The notes under the pieces were generated by a model. That model was not told the origin of the DNA. It ran no database searches and worked only from the letters and a program-made list of their open reading frames with translations. Below, in pieces: positions 52,209 to 63,951 of a stretch of 64,000 bases of DNA (position 1 is its first letter; each line of letters begins with the position of its first letter). Position numbers and translations under genes: made by a program. Source of the DNA: Comamonas sp. NLF-1-9 (GTDB lineage Bacteria; Pseudomonadota; Gammaproteobacteria; Burkholderiales; Burkholderiaceae_C); assembly GCF_019195435.1 (NCBI RefSeq), contig NZ_CP078069.1:124001-188000 (forward strand), in the 5' to 3' direction.

Positions 52209-55200
52209 GCGGCTTCTCCCTGGCCACGCACCACGTCCAGGTGCTTGCGGTAGGCCACGTAATAGAGCAGGGGAATGACGACCAGCGTCAGCACCGTGGA
52301 GACCGCGATGCCGAAGATCAGCGAGATCGCCAGGCCGTTGAAGATCGGGTCGCTCAGGATGAAGAAGGCGCCGAGCATTGCCGCCACGCCGGTGAGCAAG
52401 ATCGGCTGCGCGCGCGTGATGGCCGACTGCACGATGGCCTGCTTGAATTCCATGCCCGCCTGCACCTGCAGCCGGATGAAATCCACCAGCAGGATGGAGT
52501 TGCGCACGATGATGCCCGCGAGCGCGATCATGCCGATCATGCTGGTGGCGGTGTACTGCGCGCCCAAGAGTGCATGCCCCGGCATCACGCCGATGATGGT
52601 GAGCGGGATCGGCGCCATGATGATCAGCGGCGTGAGGTAGGAGCCGAAGTGCGCGACGACGAGCAGGTAGATCAGGATGAGGCCCACGGCGTAGGCGGCG
52701 CCCATGTCGCGGAAGGTCTCGTAGGTGATCTGCCACTCGCCATCCCACTTGAGGCTGTAGGCGCGGTACGGGTCGGCAGGCTGGCGGATGAAATATTCAT
52801 CGAGCCCCGCGCCATCGGGCGCGACGATGGTGTGGATCGCCGGGCGCGCGGCGAACATGCCGTAGAGCGGGCTATCGACCTTGCCCGCCATGTCGGCGAC
52901 GACAAGATGAACCGGCAGCAAGTCCTTGTGATAGACCGGCTGCTCGCGCAGCGTGTCGCTGATCGTCACCAGCTCGCGGATGGGGATGAGCTGGCCGCCC
53001 ACCGTGCGCACCGGCAGTTGCAGCAGCGCGTCCAGGCTGCCTTGCGCGCTGGCGGGCAGTTGCAGCACGATGGGCGTGGCGTATTTGCTCTGCGCGTCGT
53101 GCAGCCAGGTGGCGGCCTCGCCCGCCAGGCCGGCGTGCAGCGCGGAGACGATGGCAGCTTGCGACACGCCCATGAGCGCAGCCTTGCGCCGGTCGACCAG
53201 CACCAGTTGCCTGGGTGCATCGGCGATCGAGGAATCGTCCAGATCGACGATGCCCTGCGTTTTTTGTAGCGCTTGACGCACGTCCTGCGCCACTTTGCGC
53301 CGCCCTTGGGCATCAGGTCCGTAGATTTCGGCGACTATTGGAGCGAGCACCGGCGGGCCCGGCGGCACTTCCACCACCTTGACGTTGGCGCCCAGCCGGG
53401 CGCCGATCTCTTGCAGCGCGGGGCGCACGCGCATCGCAATCGCGTGGCTTTGCTCGCTGCGTTCGTGCTGGCCCAGCAGGTTGACCTGGATGTCGCCCAC
53501 GTGGCCGCCGCTTCTCAGCTCGTACTGGCGCACCAGGCCGTTGAAGTTGATCGGCCCGGCGGTGCCGGCATAGGCCTGGAAATCGGTGACTTCGGGCAGG
53601 GTGGCGAGCATCGCGCCCAGCTCGTGCAGCACGGCGGCGGTGCGCTCGGGCGGCGTGCCTGCGGGCATGTCGACGATGACCTGGAACTCGCTCTTGTTGT
53701 CAAACGGCAGCATCTTCAGTTGCACCCAGCCGATGGCGGGTAGCAGCAGAGAGAGCGCGATCAGCCCGGCCACGGCGAGGCCCAGCAGCGCGCGCTTGCG
53801 CCGTCCGCGCCGGTCATCGAGCAGCGGGCGAAAGACGCGCTCGAACAGCGGCGCGAGGCGCGCCGCCAGCCCCGTGTGCTCTTGCGCCGCCGCGCCCGCG
53901 TGCGGCTTCATCCAGTGCTGCGCCAGCCACGGCGTGACGGTGAAGGCCACGGCCAGCGAGATCACCATGCCCATGCTGGCGTTGATCGGGATTGGCGCCA
54001 TGTAGGGGCCCATCAGGCCGCTGACGAAGGCCATGGGCAAGAGCGCGGCAATGACGGTGAAGGTGGCGAGGATCGTCGGCCCGCCGACTTCATCGACCGC
54101 GCCGGGGATGAGTTGCAGCAAGGTTTTCTCGGGGTGCAGTGCCTGGTGGCGGTGGATGTTCTCGACCACGACGATGGCGTCATCGACCAGGATGCCGATG
54201 GAAAAAATCAGCGCGAACAGCGAGACGCGGTTGAGCGTGAAGCCCCAGGCCCAGGAGGCAAACAGCGTCGCCGCCAGCGTGAGGCCCACGGCGGCGCCCA
54301 CGATCAGCGATTCGCGCCGCCCGAGCGCGAAGAACACCAGCGCGACGACGCTGAGCGTGGCGAAGATCAGCTTCTGGATCAGCTTTTGCGCCTTGTCGTT
54401 GGCCGTCGCGCCGTAGTCGCGCGTCTCGGCCACCTGCACGTCGGCCGGAATCACGGTGTTCTTCAGTTGCGTGACGCGCGCCATCACGGCCTGGGCCACG
54501 GCGATGGCGTTTTCGCCCGCCTTCTTGGTGATGGCCATGGTCACCGCCGGGTACTCCATGGCCTTGCCGTCTTGCACGATGCTGTGCCAAACGTAGCGCG
54601 TCGCGGGCGGCGGGCCGTCCTGCACGCTGGCCACGTCCTTGAGGAACACGGGCTTGCCGCCGTGGCTGCCGACGACGATGTCGGCCACTTCATCGGCACG
54701 GCTCAGGTGCGGCCCGGCCTCGATCGCCACGGCCTGGTTGCCCGTGAGCAGCTCGCCCAGCGGCAGTCCCTGGTTGGCCGACTGCAGCGCGCCGCGCAGC
54801 ATCTCCACGGTGATGCCGCTGCCCGCCATGCGCACCGGGTCGAGCTGCACCAGCACCGCGCGCCCCGGCCCGCCTATGGTGCTCACCGTGCGCGTGCCGG
54901 GCACGCGCTTGAGCTCTACCTCCACGCTGTGCGCCACGCGCTCCAGGTCGTAGGCGCCGCTGTCCGGGTTCTGGCTGAAGAGCGTGAGCGTGACGATGGG
55001 CACGTCATCGATGCCCTTGGGCCGGATGATGGGTTCCAGCGCGCCCAGGCTGCGCGGCAACCAGTCGGCGTTGCTGCGCAACGTGTCGTGCAGGCGCACC
55101 AGCGCCTCGGTGCGCGGCACGCCCACCTTGAACTGCACCGTGAGCAGCGCCGTGCCGGGCTGGGAGACGCTGGTGACGTGCTCCACGCCTTGCATCTGCG

Positions 55201-55447
55201 CGAGCACCTGCTCGGCCGGCGTGGCAATCAGCGCCTCGACCTCGGCGACCGCCGCGCCGGGGAAGGGCACGATCACGTTGGCCATGGTCACGTCGATCTG
55301 CGGTTCTTCCTCGCGCGGCGTGACCAGCACCGCAAAAATGCCCAGCAGCAGCGCCACCAGCGCCAGCAGCGGCGTGATCTGCGCGTTCTGGAAGGCCTGC
55401 GCGATGCGGCCCGAGAGGCCCAGGGCGTGCTTGGTCGTGGTGCTCAT
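52205..55447 (-). CDS. RND efflux transporter permease (AcrB/HAE1 type)
   Basis: A 1080-residue inner-membrane proton-driven pump with the usual 12-helix, two-porter-loop plan. The proton-relay pair Asp422-Asp423 is in GILVDDAIVVVEN. The lysine expected in the tenth helix (AKNAILIVEF in AcrB) is Arg here (VRNSILLVDF). The substrate is unknown; metal-site residues of CusA-type pumps are not apparent, so a small organic or sulfur compound is more likely than metal. It lies one base after the membrane-fusion gene. Confidence 0.92.
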
Positions 55448-55448
55448 C

Positions 55449-56528
55449 TCAGCGCGCCCGTGCAGCCACCTGCGGCTCTGTTGCCACCAACTCACCGGCG
55501 TTCAGGCCGCTGAGGATCTCGATCTGCTCGCCCGCCACCGGCCCCAGGCGCACCTGGCGCAGTTGCGGCTGGCCCTTGCTGTCTTGCACGTACACCCCCG
55601 TCATCTCCGCGCGGCGCACCACGCTCGCGGCGGGCACGAAGAGGCGCGGCGCGGCGCCCGGCGTGCCCGCGCCCTCGAACCACAGGCGTGCGAAGGCCCC
55701 GGGGACGGCACCCGGCAGCTGGGCGGGCAGGTTCACGCGCACCGTGCTGGTGTGGCTTTGCGCATCGGCCGTGGGCAACACCTGCACCTGCGCCATGGCG
55801 ATTGCGCTGCGTTCCTTGCCCGCGCCGGGCAGCTCCACCAGCACCTGCGTGACGCCGCGCAGTGCGGCCACTTGCGCCTGGGTGAGCGCGGCCGTCACGC
55901 GCAAGGCGCCCGGGTCGATCAAGGTGATGAGCGGCTTGCCCGGCAGCGCCATGTCGCCCAGCGTCACAGGCACGCTGGCGACGACACCGTCAAACGGCGC
56001 GCGCAGTACGTGCAACCCGGTCTGCGTGCCGGCCAGCGCCGCCTGCGCCTGCAGCGCCTTCACCTGCGCCTGGCTGGCCTGCCACTGCGCCTGGGCATGG
56101 TCCAGCGCCGCCTGGCTGATGTAGCGCCTGGCAAAAAGCTGCTGCTGGCGCTCGTATTCCTTGGCCGCCGCTGCCGCCTGCGCCTGCGCGGCCACTACCT
56201 GCGCGCTGCTTGCGGCTGCGCCCTGGCTGGCCATGCGCGCGTCAATGCGCAGCAGCTCCTGCCCGGCCTTGACGGGTTCGCCCGCATGCACGTGCACGGC
56301 GGTGATGCTGCCCGCCACCTGCGCGGCGAGTGTCGCGTCGCGCACCGCTTCCACCTTCGCGTCGCTGCTTTGCAAGGGGGAGGCCTTGCTGGCCTGGACC
56401 GGCGCCCACTTCAGCGCGGCGGCATCGGCCGCGTGGCCCCAGGGCGCGAGTACGACCGTCAAAAAAGCAGCGGTGAGGGCGGCGCGCCAGCGGTGAGAGT
56501 GCATATCGGCGGACTGGATGGAGTTCAT
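55449..56528 (-). CDS. RND periplasmic adaptor (membrane-fusion protein)
   Basis: A 359-residue adaptor. A signal peptide (ending PWGHAADA) precedes the split barrel-sandwich domain (VAGSITAVHVHAGEPVKAGQELLRID), an alpha-hairpin ([38 protein letters not shown]) and the second lipoyl half (LRAPFDGVVASVPVTLGDMALPGKPLITLID). It bridges the RND pump and the TolC-like channel. A second possible start at 56504 gives a shorter signal peptide; neither has a clear Shine-Dalgarno. The promoter overlaps the ArsR operator. Confidence 0.9.
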   Translation of the reverse strand: MNSIQSADMHSHRWRAALTAAFLTVVLAPWGHAADAAALKWAPVQASKASPLQSSDAKVEAVRDATLAAQVAGSITAVHVHAGEPVKAGQELLRIDARMASQGAAASSAQVVAAQAQAAAAAKEYERQQQLFARRYISQAALDHAQAQWQASQAQVKALQAQAALAGTQTGLHVLRAPFDGVVASVPVTLGDMALPGKPLITLIDPGALRVTAALTQAQVAALRGVTQVLVELPGAGKERSAIAMAQVQVLPTADAQSHTSTVRVNLPAQLPGAVPGAFARLWFEGAGTPGAAPRLFVPAASVVRRAEMTGVYVQDSKGQPQLRQVRLGPVAGEQIEILSGLNAGELVATEPQVAARAR

Positions 56529-56538
56529 TGATGTACGA

Positions 56539-56570
56539 TTGATTATTTACGCATTCACGCAATTAGTCAA
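56539..56570. promoter_or_regulatory. 32-bp inverted repeat, likely ArsR-family operator
   Basis: The halves TTGATTATTTACG and CGCAATTAGTCAA mirror each other (11 of 13 positions) around the centre CATTCA. It is the only AT-rich stretch nearby. It lies between the divergent arsR-like and adaptor genes and covers the core boxes of both promoters. The fit to a winged-helix dimer is inferred. Confidence 0.65.
56542..56570 (-). promoter_or_regulatory. Promoter of the efflux-sulfide run
   Basis: On the minus strand TTGACT (56570-56565) and AATAAT (56547-56542) are separated by 17 bp. The boxes lie entirely in the 32-bp inverted repeat, so a bound repressor would block RNA polymerase. Confidence 0.6.
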
Positions 56571-56582
56571 CAAGAGTATAAT
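56554..56582 (+). promoter_or_regulatory. Promoter of the ArsR-family regulator gene
   Basis: A perfect TATAAT (56577-56582) lies 21 bp before the regulator ATG; a TTCACG 17 bp upstream can serve as -35 and is inside the inverted repeat. This predicts autoregulation. Confidence 0.6.
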
Positions 56583-56602
56583 GCAGCCATGGAGATAGCG
56601 TC

Positions 56603-56941
56603 ATGAAGCACATGCCTGCCGAGGTCATCGATCAAGTGGCCGCCTACTTTCAGGTGCTGGCCGAGCCCACGCGGCTGCGCCTGCTCAATCTGCTGCGCGA
56701 GCGCGAATACAACGTGGGCGAGCTGGCCCAGGCCTGCGGCTATACCTCGGCCAACGTCTCGCGCCACCTCTCGCTCATGAGCAAGCACGGCATCGTCGCG
56801 CGCGAAGAACGCGGCACCAGCGTCTACTTCCGCATTGCCGACGAGCGCGTGGACGAGCTGTGCGAACTGGTCTGCGGCAGCATCGCCAGCCGCATGCAGG
56901 CGGCCAGCGCCGTGCACGATGCCTTCAAGGCCTTGATCTGA
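56603..56941 (+). CDS. ArsR-family transcriptional regulator
   Basis: A 112-residue winged-helix repressor. LAEPTRLRLLNLL is the ArsR N-terminal signature and TSANVSRHLSLMSKHGIV the recognition helix. Cysteines are at 45, 87 and 91. These are not the classical metal box (ELCVCDL) and not clearly the cysteine pair of the persulfide sensors SqrR/BigR, although Cys91 lies in the same last helix. Given the divergent sqr-containing run, a sulfide or persulfide signal is possible. GGAG lies eight bases upstream of the ATG. Confidence 0.88.
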   Translation: MKHMPAEVIDQVAAYFQVLAEPTRLRLLNLLREREYNVGELAQACGYTSANVSRHLSLMSKHGIVAREERGTSVYFRIADERVDELCELVCGSIASRMQAASAVHDAFKALI

Positions 56942-57046
56942 GGCAAGGCTGGACAAGCCCCAGGCGCGTGGCGCACCCCGGCCTGCTGCGCTTTGCGCTT
57001 TGCCGCCTCTTGCCCTGCCGGGCGCGCCGGCGTGCCCGCCGTGCCT

Positions 57047-57052
57047 TAGAAT
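57047..57052 (+). promoter_or_regulatory. Putative tRNA-Gly promoter (-10 box)
   Basis: TAGAAT lies 12 bp before the mature 5' end of the tRNA. No convincing -35 box was found. The rest of the 123-bp gap after the regulator gene shows nothing else. Confidence 0.45.
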
Positions 57053-57064
57053 CTGCGGTCTTGC

Positions 57065-57138
57065 GCGGGTGTAGTTCAATGGTAGAACGGCAGCTTCCCA
57101 AGCTTCATACGAGGGTTCGATTCCCTTCACCCGCTCCA
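57065..57138 (+). tRNA. tRNA-Gly (anticodon CCC)
   Basis: A complete 74-nt tRNA. The acceptor GCGGGTG pairs with CACCCGC, the D arm is GTTC/GAAC, the anticodon loop is TTCCCAA with anticodon CCC, and the T arm is AGGGTTCGATTCCCT. CCA is encoded. It closely matches E. coli tRNA-Gly(CCC). The anticodon stem GCAGC / GCTTC has one C-T mismatch at its second pair. A terminator follows. Confidence 0.96.
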
Positions 57139-57146
57139 CCGAACAA

Positions 57147-57170
57147 GGCGCTTTGCACGAGCGCCTTTTT
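57147..57170 (+). terminator. Rho-independent terminator after tRNA-Gly
   Basis: The stem GGCGCT / AGCGCC closes loop TTGCACG and is followed by five Ts, nine bases after the encoded CCA. It ends the tRNA transcript before alaS. Confidence 0.85.
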
Positions 57171-57188
57171 CATTGGTGCCATTCGCTA

Positions 57189-57242
57189 TCGATTGATGAG
57201 CTGCTCGCGCATGCAGCACGGGCGCCAGAGGCATAAATCGCA
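57189..57242 (-). repeat. Dispersed hairpin repeat, copy 9 (before alaS)
   Basis: Reverse orientation: ATTGATGAGCTGCT, arm CGCATG (57208-57213), loop CAGCA, arm CGGGCG (57219-57224), then CCAGAGGCATAAATCG. The AGAGG at 57227 is 11 bases from the alaS ATG and may act as its ribosome-binding site. The arm pair is the same type as in copy 7 inside trpF. Confidence 0.75.
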
Positions 57243-59873
<2,631 letters not shown>

Positions 59874-59875
59874 CC

Positions 59876-60214
59876 ATGGCAGAGATCGGCTGGGACGACT
59901 TCACCAAGGTTGAGCTGCGCGTGGGCCGCATCGTCGCCGCCGAGGTGTTCAAGGAAGCGCGCAAGCCCGCCTACAAGCTGCAGGTGGATTTCGGCGCCGA
60001 GATCGGCGTGAAGAAGTCCAGCGCCCAGATCACCGCGCACTACACGCCCGAGGCACTGCTCGGGCGCCTGGTGGTGGCGGTGGTGAACTTCCCGCCCAAG
60101 CAGATCGGGCCGATGCGCTCCGAATGCCTGGTGACGGGCTTTCACGACGCGGCTGGCCAGGTGCTGCTGTGCGTGCCCGATGGCGATGTGCCGCTGGGCA
60201 CGCGCCTGCTCTGA
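59876..60214 (+). CDS. csaA: tRNA-binding / secretion chaperone-like protein CsaA
   Basis: A 112-residue EMAP-II/OB-fold tRNA-binding domain protein. Motifs are [36 protein letters not shown] and [19 protein letters not shown]. CsaA has been described as a chaperone in secretion and as a tRNA-binding protein; the role here is not settled. It begins two bases after alaS and is probably cotranscribed. Confidence 0.9.
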   Translation: MAEIGWDDFTKVELRVGRIVAAEVFKEARKPAYKLQVDFGAEIGVKKSSAQITAHYTPEALLGRLVVAVVNFPPKQIGPMRSECLVTGFHDAAGQVLLCVPDGDVPLGTRLL

Positions 60215-60242
60215 GCACCGCGCCGCTGCAAACTTCCTGAAC

Positions 60243-60719
60243 ATGGTGCGAGTTGCTCTTTGTTTGATAGCTGCTGGCGCGCTTGCTGCCTGCGCCAGCG
60301 ACCAAAAACAACCGGATACTTCGGCGGTGCGGCCCGTCGCCGCGCCGGCTGCCTGCCCCGATCTGCTGCGCTGGGGCGCGCCCGAGCTCTACGGCCGCTG
60401 GCAACTGCAACTGCCCGATCTGGGCCAGCAGGGCACGCTGGTGCTGCGCCGCCATCCCGAATTCGGCGCCAGCCTGCGCGGCGAGTTCGAGATTGCCGGC
60501 CTGCGCTCCATCGCCTCGGGCGACCTCGAAGAGGGCGAATTCAACCTGGACGAGTCGCGCGACGGCAAGAGCCTGTTTGCCTTCTGGAGCGGGCGCCTCG
60601 TGCCCCATGCCTGCGGGCGCGAGATTCGCGGGCAGATGCAGCAGCTCGACCGCCCGGGCGCGCCGGGGCGCGAAAGCCGCTTCGTGCTGCGTCGCCTGAA
60701 CGCGGCGCCCGGCTGGTAG
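60243..60719 (+). CDS. Putative lipoprotein of unknown function
   Basis: A 158-residue protein with a lipoprotein signal peptide (VALCLIAAGALAAC, lipobox LAAC, Cys16). The mature part has ELYGRWQLQLPDLGQQGTLVLRRHPEFG and ends with ESRFVLRRLN, suggesting a small beta-sandwich or lipocalin-like fold. I do not recognise the family. Codons 7-18 overlap a possible degenerate half of the dispersed repeat (TTTGATAGCTGCTGG at 60263). Confidence 0.75.
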   Translation: MVRVALCLIAAGALAACASDQKQPDTSAVRPVAAPAACPDLLRWGAPELYGRWQLQLPDLGQQGTLVLRRHPEFGASLRGEFEIAGLRSIASGDLEEGEFNLDESRDGKSLFAFWSGRLVPHACGREIRGQMQQLDRPGAPGRESRFVLRRLNAAPGW

Positions 60720-60735
60720 GCAAGGGCGCGGCGCG

Positions 60736-61203
60736 CTACAAGCCCACGGGCAGTGGCCCGTTTTCCTGGATTTCCTCCATCACCACATAGCTGTTGCTCT
60801 GCGCCGGCACCGGAATCTGGCGCAGGATGTGGCCCAGCAGCTCGCGGTATTCGCGCATCGCCGACAGACGCACCTTGAGCAGGTAGTCAAAGCTGCCCGA
60901 GATCAGATGGCATTCGAGTACGCGCGGCTCCAGCAGCAGCGCCTGGCGCACCGCCTCGAAGGTCTGGGCGGACTTGGCCGACAGCGTCAGCTCCACGAAG
61001 ACGATCAGGCCGCGCCCCAGCGCCTCGGGGTTCACGCGCGCGTGGTAGCCCTGGATCACCCCTTCGCGCTCCAGGCGTCTGACGCGCTCGGTGCAGGGCG
61101 AGGCGCTCAGGCCTATGCGCTGCGCCAGCTCGGTCATGGGCAGGCGGCCCTCGCGCTGCAGGGCTTCGAGGATTTTCCGGTCGATGCGGTCAAGCTCAAT
61201 CAT
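60736..61203 (-). CDS. Lrp/AsnC-family transcriptional regulator (DadR-like)
   Basis: A 155-residue Lrp-type regulator. It has an N-terminal helix-turn-helix (LDRIDRKILEALQREGRLPMTELAQRIGLSASPCTERVRRLEREGVI) and a RAM ligand-binding domain. It diverges from dadA, which suggests it senses alanine or another amino acid and controls D-amino-acid catabolism. The ATG at 61203 has GAGG eight bases upstream; a GTG two codons earlier is too close to it. Confidence 0.92.
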   Translation of the reverse strand: MIELDRIDRKILEALQREGRLPMTELAQRIGLSASPCTERVRRLEREGVIQGYHARVNPEALGRGLIVFVELTLSAKSAQTFEAVRQALLLEPRVLECHLISGSFDYLLKVRLSAMREYRELLGHILRQIPVPAQSNSYVVMEEIQENGPLPVGL

Positions 61204-61204
61204 G

Positions 61205-61275
61205 TTCACTGCCTCGTTAGGCCACGTTCAGTGATTTTCACTGATGTTGCGGCATTTGGCCACGTATTTCAGTGA
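61205..61275. promoter_or_regulatory. Lrp-type operator sites between the regulator and dadA
   Basis: A perfect palindrome TCAGTGATTTTCACTGA (61228-61244) is flanked by single half-sites TTCACTG at 61205-61211 and TTCAGTGA at 61268-61275. The sites are spaced by two to four helical turns, as expected for an oligomeric Lrp-family protein. A TAAACT at 61297-61302 downstream may be the dadA -10 box. Confidence 0.65.
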
Positions 61276-61342
61276 GACTTGCTGCGCGCTATTGCCTAAA
61301 CTTTCAGCACAGCAGCGACTCAGACGCAATTCGGAGGCACAC

Positions 61343-62656
61343 ATGAAGGTTCTGGTTCTTGGCGGCGGCGTGATCGGTGTCAGCACGGCTTATTACCTGG
61401 CGCGTGCGGGGGCGGATGTGACGGTGCTCGAGCGCGAAAGCGGCGTGGCGCTGGAAACCAGCTTTGCCAATGCCGGCCAGGTCTCGCCCGGCTATAGCAC
61501 GCCCTGGGCCGCGCCCGGCATTCCGCTGAAGGCGCTCAAGTGGATGTTCCAGAAGCACGCGCCGCTGGCCATCCGCCTCGACGGCTCGATGTTCCAGCTG
61601 CGCTGGATGGCCATGATGCTGCGCAACTGCACCGATGCGCGCTACGCGGTGAACAAGGAGCGCATGACGCGCATCGCCGAATACAGCCGCGACTGCCTGC
61701 GCCAGCTGCGCGAAGACACCGGCATCGCCTACGAGCAGCGCACCCAAGGCACGCTGCAGGTGTTTCGCACGGCCAAGCAACTGGCGGCCGCGCACCGCGA
61801 CACCGAGGTGCTCGACGAATGCGGCGTGCCCTACCGCCTGATGACCGACCCGGCCGACCTCGTCCAATACGAACCGGCGCTGGCGCACGCGAAGGGCCTG
61901 GTCGGCGGCCTGCAGTTGCCGGGGGACGAGACCGGCGACTGCCAGCGCTTTACCGCCGCGCTGGCCGAAAAAGCCATCGCGCTGGGCGTGAAGTTCCGCT
62001 TCGGCGTGCAGATCGCCGAGCTGCAGCAGCGCGGCGGCCAGGTGAGCGGCGTGCGCCTGGCGGGTGAGGCCGCCGAAGTGCTCACCGCCGACCGCTACGT
62101 GCTCGCCCTGGGCAGCTACAGCCGCGCCATGGCGACGGGGCTGGGGCTCGATCTGCCGGTCTACCCCGTCAAGGGCTATTCGCTCACCATCCCGCTGGTC
62201 GACGAGAGCCGGGCGCCGGTTTCTACCGTGATGGACGAAACCTACAAAGTGGCCATCACCCGCTTTGATGAGCGCATCCGCGTCGGCGGCATGGCCGAGC
62301 TCGGCGGCTTTGACCTGCGCCTGAACCCGCAGCGCCGCGCCACGCTGGAGATGGTGACCAAGGGCTTGTTTGCCGGCGGCGGCGACCTGCCTGCGGCCAC
62401 GTTCTGGACCGGCCTGCGCCCGATGACGCCGGACGGCACGCCCATCGTCGGCGCGACGCACTTGTCCAATCTGCTGCTGAACACCGGACACGGCACGCTG
62501 GGCTGGACCATGGCGGCGGGCTCGGGCAAGCTGGTCGCCGACCTCACGCTGGGCCATACGCCCGACATCTCGACTTCTGGCCTGGGCGTCGACCGCTATG
62601 GCAAGAATAGCGGCTCGCGCAATCCGGGCCTGGGCCACAAGCCGGTTCATGCCTGA
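61343..62656 (+). CDS. dadA: D-amino-acid dehydrogenase, small subunit type
   Basis: A 437-residue FAD enzyme that oxidatively deaminates D-alanine and other D-amino acids, feeding electrons to the respiratory chain. The FAD motif [29 protein letters not shown] is at the N-terminus, and [21 protein letters not shown] and [16 protein letters not shown] are DadA signatures. GGAGG lies seven bases before the ATG. It is divergent from the Lrp-type regulator. No alanine racemase gene follows in this window. Confidence 0.94.
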   Translation: MKVLVLGGGVIGVSTAYYLARAGADVTVLERESGVALETSFANAGQVSPGYSTPWAAPGIPLKALKWMFQKHAPLAIRLDGSMFQLRWMAMMLRNCTDARYAVNKERMTRIAEYSRDCLRQLREDTGIAYEQRTQGTLQVFRTAKQLAAAHRDTEVLDECGVPYRLMTDPADLVQYEPALAHAKGLVGGLQLPGDETGDCQRFTAALAEKAIALGVKFRFGVQIAELQQRGGQVSGVRLAGEAAEVLTADRYVLALGSYSRAMATGLGLDLPVYPVKGYSLTIPLVDESRAPVSTVMDETYKVAITRFDERIRVGGMAELGGFDLRLNPQRRATLEMVTKGLFAGGGDLPAATFWTGLRPMTPDGTPIVGATHLSNLLLNTGHGTLGWTMAAGSGKLVADLTLGHTPDISTSGLGVDRYGKNSGSRNPGLGHKPVHA

Positions 62657-62757
62657 ATCTGCCTGGGCTCTAGCAGTGGCTTCAGGCACGAACGGCCTTC
62701 GGCGGAACTTGCTCGCGCCGAGCTGAAACCGGTCGGCTTCGGTCTGCGGATGCGGCT

Positions 62758-63951
62758 TCAGTCGCCAAGCCCCAGCAGTTCGCTCGCCTGCGTCGCCGCC
62801 ATCCATTCCTCGTTGGTCGGCTCCACGCCCACGATCACGCGGCTGGCGCCGCTTGCGATCACCGGGGCGTGAGCCGCATTGGCGGCGCCGTCCAGCTGCA
62901 CGCCCAGCCAGGCCAGAGGCGCGCAGATGCGCGCGCGCAGCACGTCGTTGTGCTCGCCGATGCCGGCCGTGAAGACCAGCATGTCCAGGCCCCCGAGCAC
63001 GGCGGTGAGCGCGCCGATTTCGCGCACGATGCGGTGTACGTAAAGTGCAAGCGCCAGGCGCACGCGCTCGTTCGTCGTCTCCAGCGGCAGCAGCTCGCGC
63101 GGATCGGGCGAGACGCCCGAGACGCCCAGCAGGCCGCTGTCGTGGTAGAGCATCCGCGCCACTGCCTCGGTGCCCAGGCCTTGCTCTTGCATCAGATAGA
63201 TCACCGCGCCGGGGTCGATCGCGCCGCAGCGCGTGCCCATCATCAGGCCGTCCAGCGCGGAAAAGCCCATGGTGGTCGCCACGCTCTTGAGCCCGTGCAT
63301 CGCGCACAGGCTGGCGCCGCTGCCCAGGTGCGCCACGATGGTGCGCCCGCGCGCGGCCTCGCCGTGGCGCTCGGGCAGGGCGTGGGCCATGTAGTCGTAG
63401 GACAGGCCGTGAAAACCGTAGCGGCGCACGTCCGCCTGCCAGGCCGACCAGGGAAGGGCGAACATCTGCTCGACCTGCGCCGTGCTCTGGTGGAACGCGG
63501 TGTCAAAGCAGGCCACCTGCGCCACCGTGGGGTGCTGCGCCAGGATCAGGCTCATGGCCTTGAGCGGGAAGGGCTGGTGCAGCGGCGCCAGCGGAATCAG
63601 TGCGCGCAGCGCGTCGATCAGCGCCGCACTCACGCGTGTGGGCGCAAAGTAGCGCTGGCCGCCATGCACCACGCGGTGCACCACGGCTGCGAGTCGGCCC
63701 TGGCCGGCGATGTGCTGCTGGACGCGCTCCAGGATGAGCTCCAGCGCCGTGGTGTTGGGGTGCGTGGCGTCCAGCGCCACGGGCTGCGAGGGCGCGTCGC
63801 TCAGGTCGAGCACGGGCCGCGCCTGCCCTATGCCTTGCACCTTGCCGCCCCAGGCGGGCTGGCGCGGCAGTCGGCGCTGGCCGGCCTGGAACAGCGCGAA
63901 CTTGATGCTCGACGAGCCGCAATTGAGCGCCAGGATCCAGTCGGTGTTCAT
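62758..63951 (-). CDS. ackA: Acetate kinase
   Basis: A 397-residue kinase interconverting acetate plus ATP and acetyl phosphate. Motifs are LALNCGSSSIKFALF, ACFDTAFH with the catalytic Asp, YGFHGLSYDYM, AHLGSGASLCA, and FTAGIGEHN. The ATG at 63951 has GGGAG nine bases upstream. A partner such as phosphotransacetylase would lie beyond the window edge. The 100-bp gap to dadA shows an 8-bp stem TGCCTGAA / TTCAGGCA without a T run. Confidence 0.96.
   Translation of the reverse strand: MNTDWILALNCGSSSIKFALFQAGQRRLPRQPAWGGKVQGIGQARPVLDLSDAPSQPVALDATHPNTTALELILERVQQHIAGQGRLAAVVHRVVHGGQRYFAPTRVSAALIDALRALIPLAPLHQPFPLKAMSLILAQHPTVAQVACFDTAFHQSTAQVEQMFALPWSAWQADVRRYGFHGLSYDYMAHALPERHGEAARGRTIVAHLGSGASLCAMHGLKSVATTMGFSALDGLMMGTRCGAIDPGAVIYLMQEQGLGTEAVARMLYHDSGLLGVSGVSPDPRELLPLETTNERVRLALALYVHRIVREIGALTAVLGGLDMLVFTAGIGEHNDVLRARICAPLAWLGVQLDGAANAAHAPVIASGASRVIVGVEPTNEEWMAATQASELLGLGD

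Noticed and set aside
60263-60300. Half repeat in the lipoprotein signal peptide (TTTGATAGCTGCTGG)
   Set aside because: The flank matches well and CGCTTG follows, but the second arm is absent. Too incomplete to call a copy; mentioned under the gene only.
62650-62688. Stem TGCCTGAA / TTCAGGCA after dadA as a terminator
   Set aside because: The loop is 23 nt and no T run follows. It may be a degenerate repeat remnant starting at the dadA stop, but the evidence is weak.
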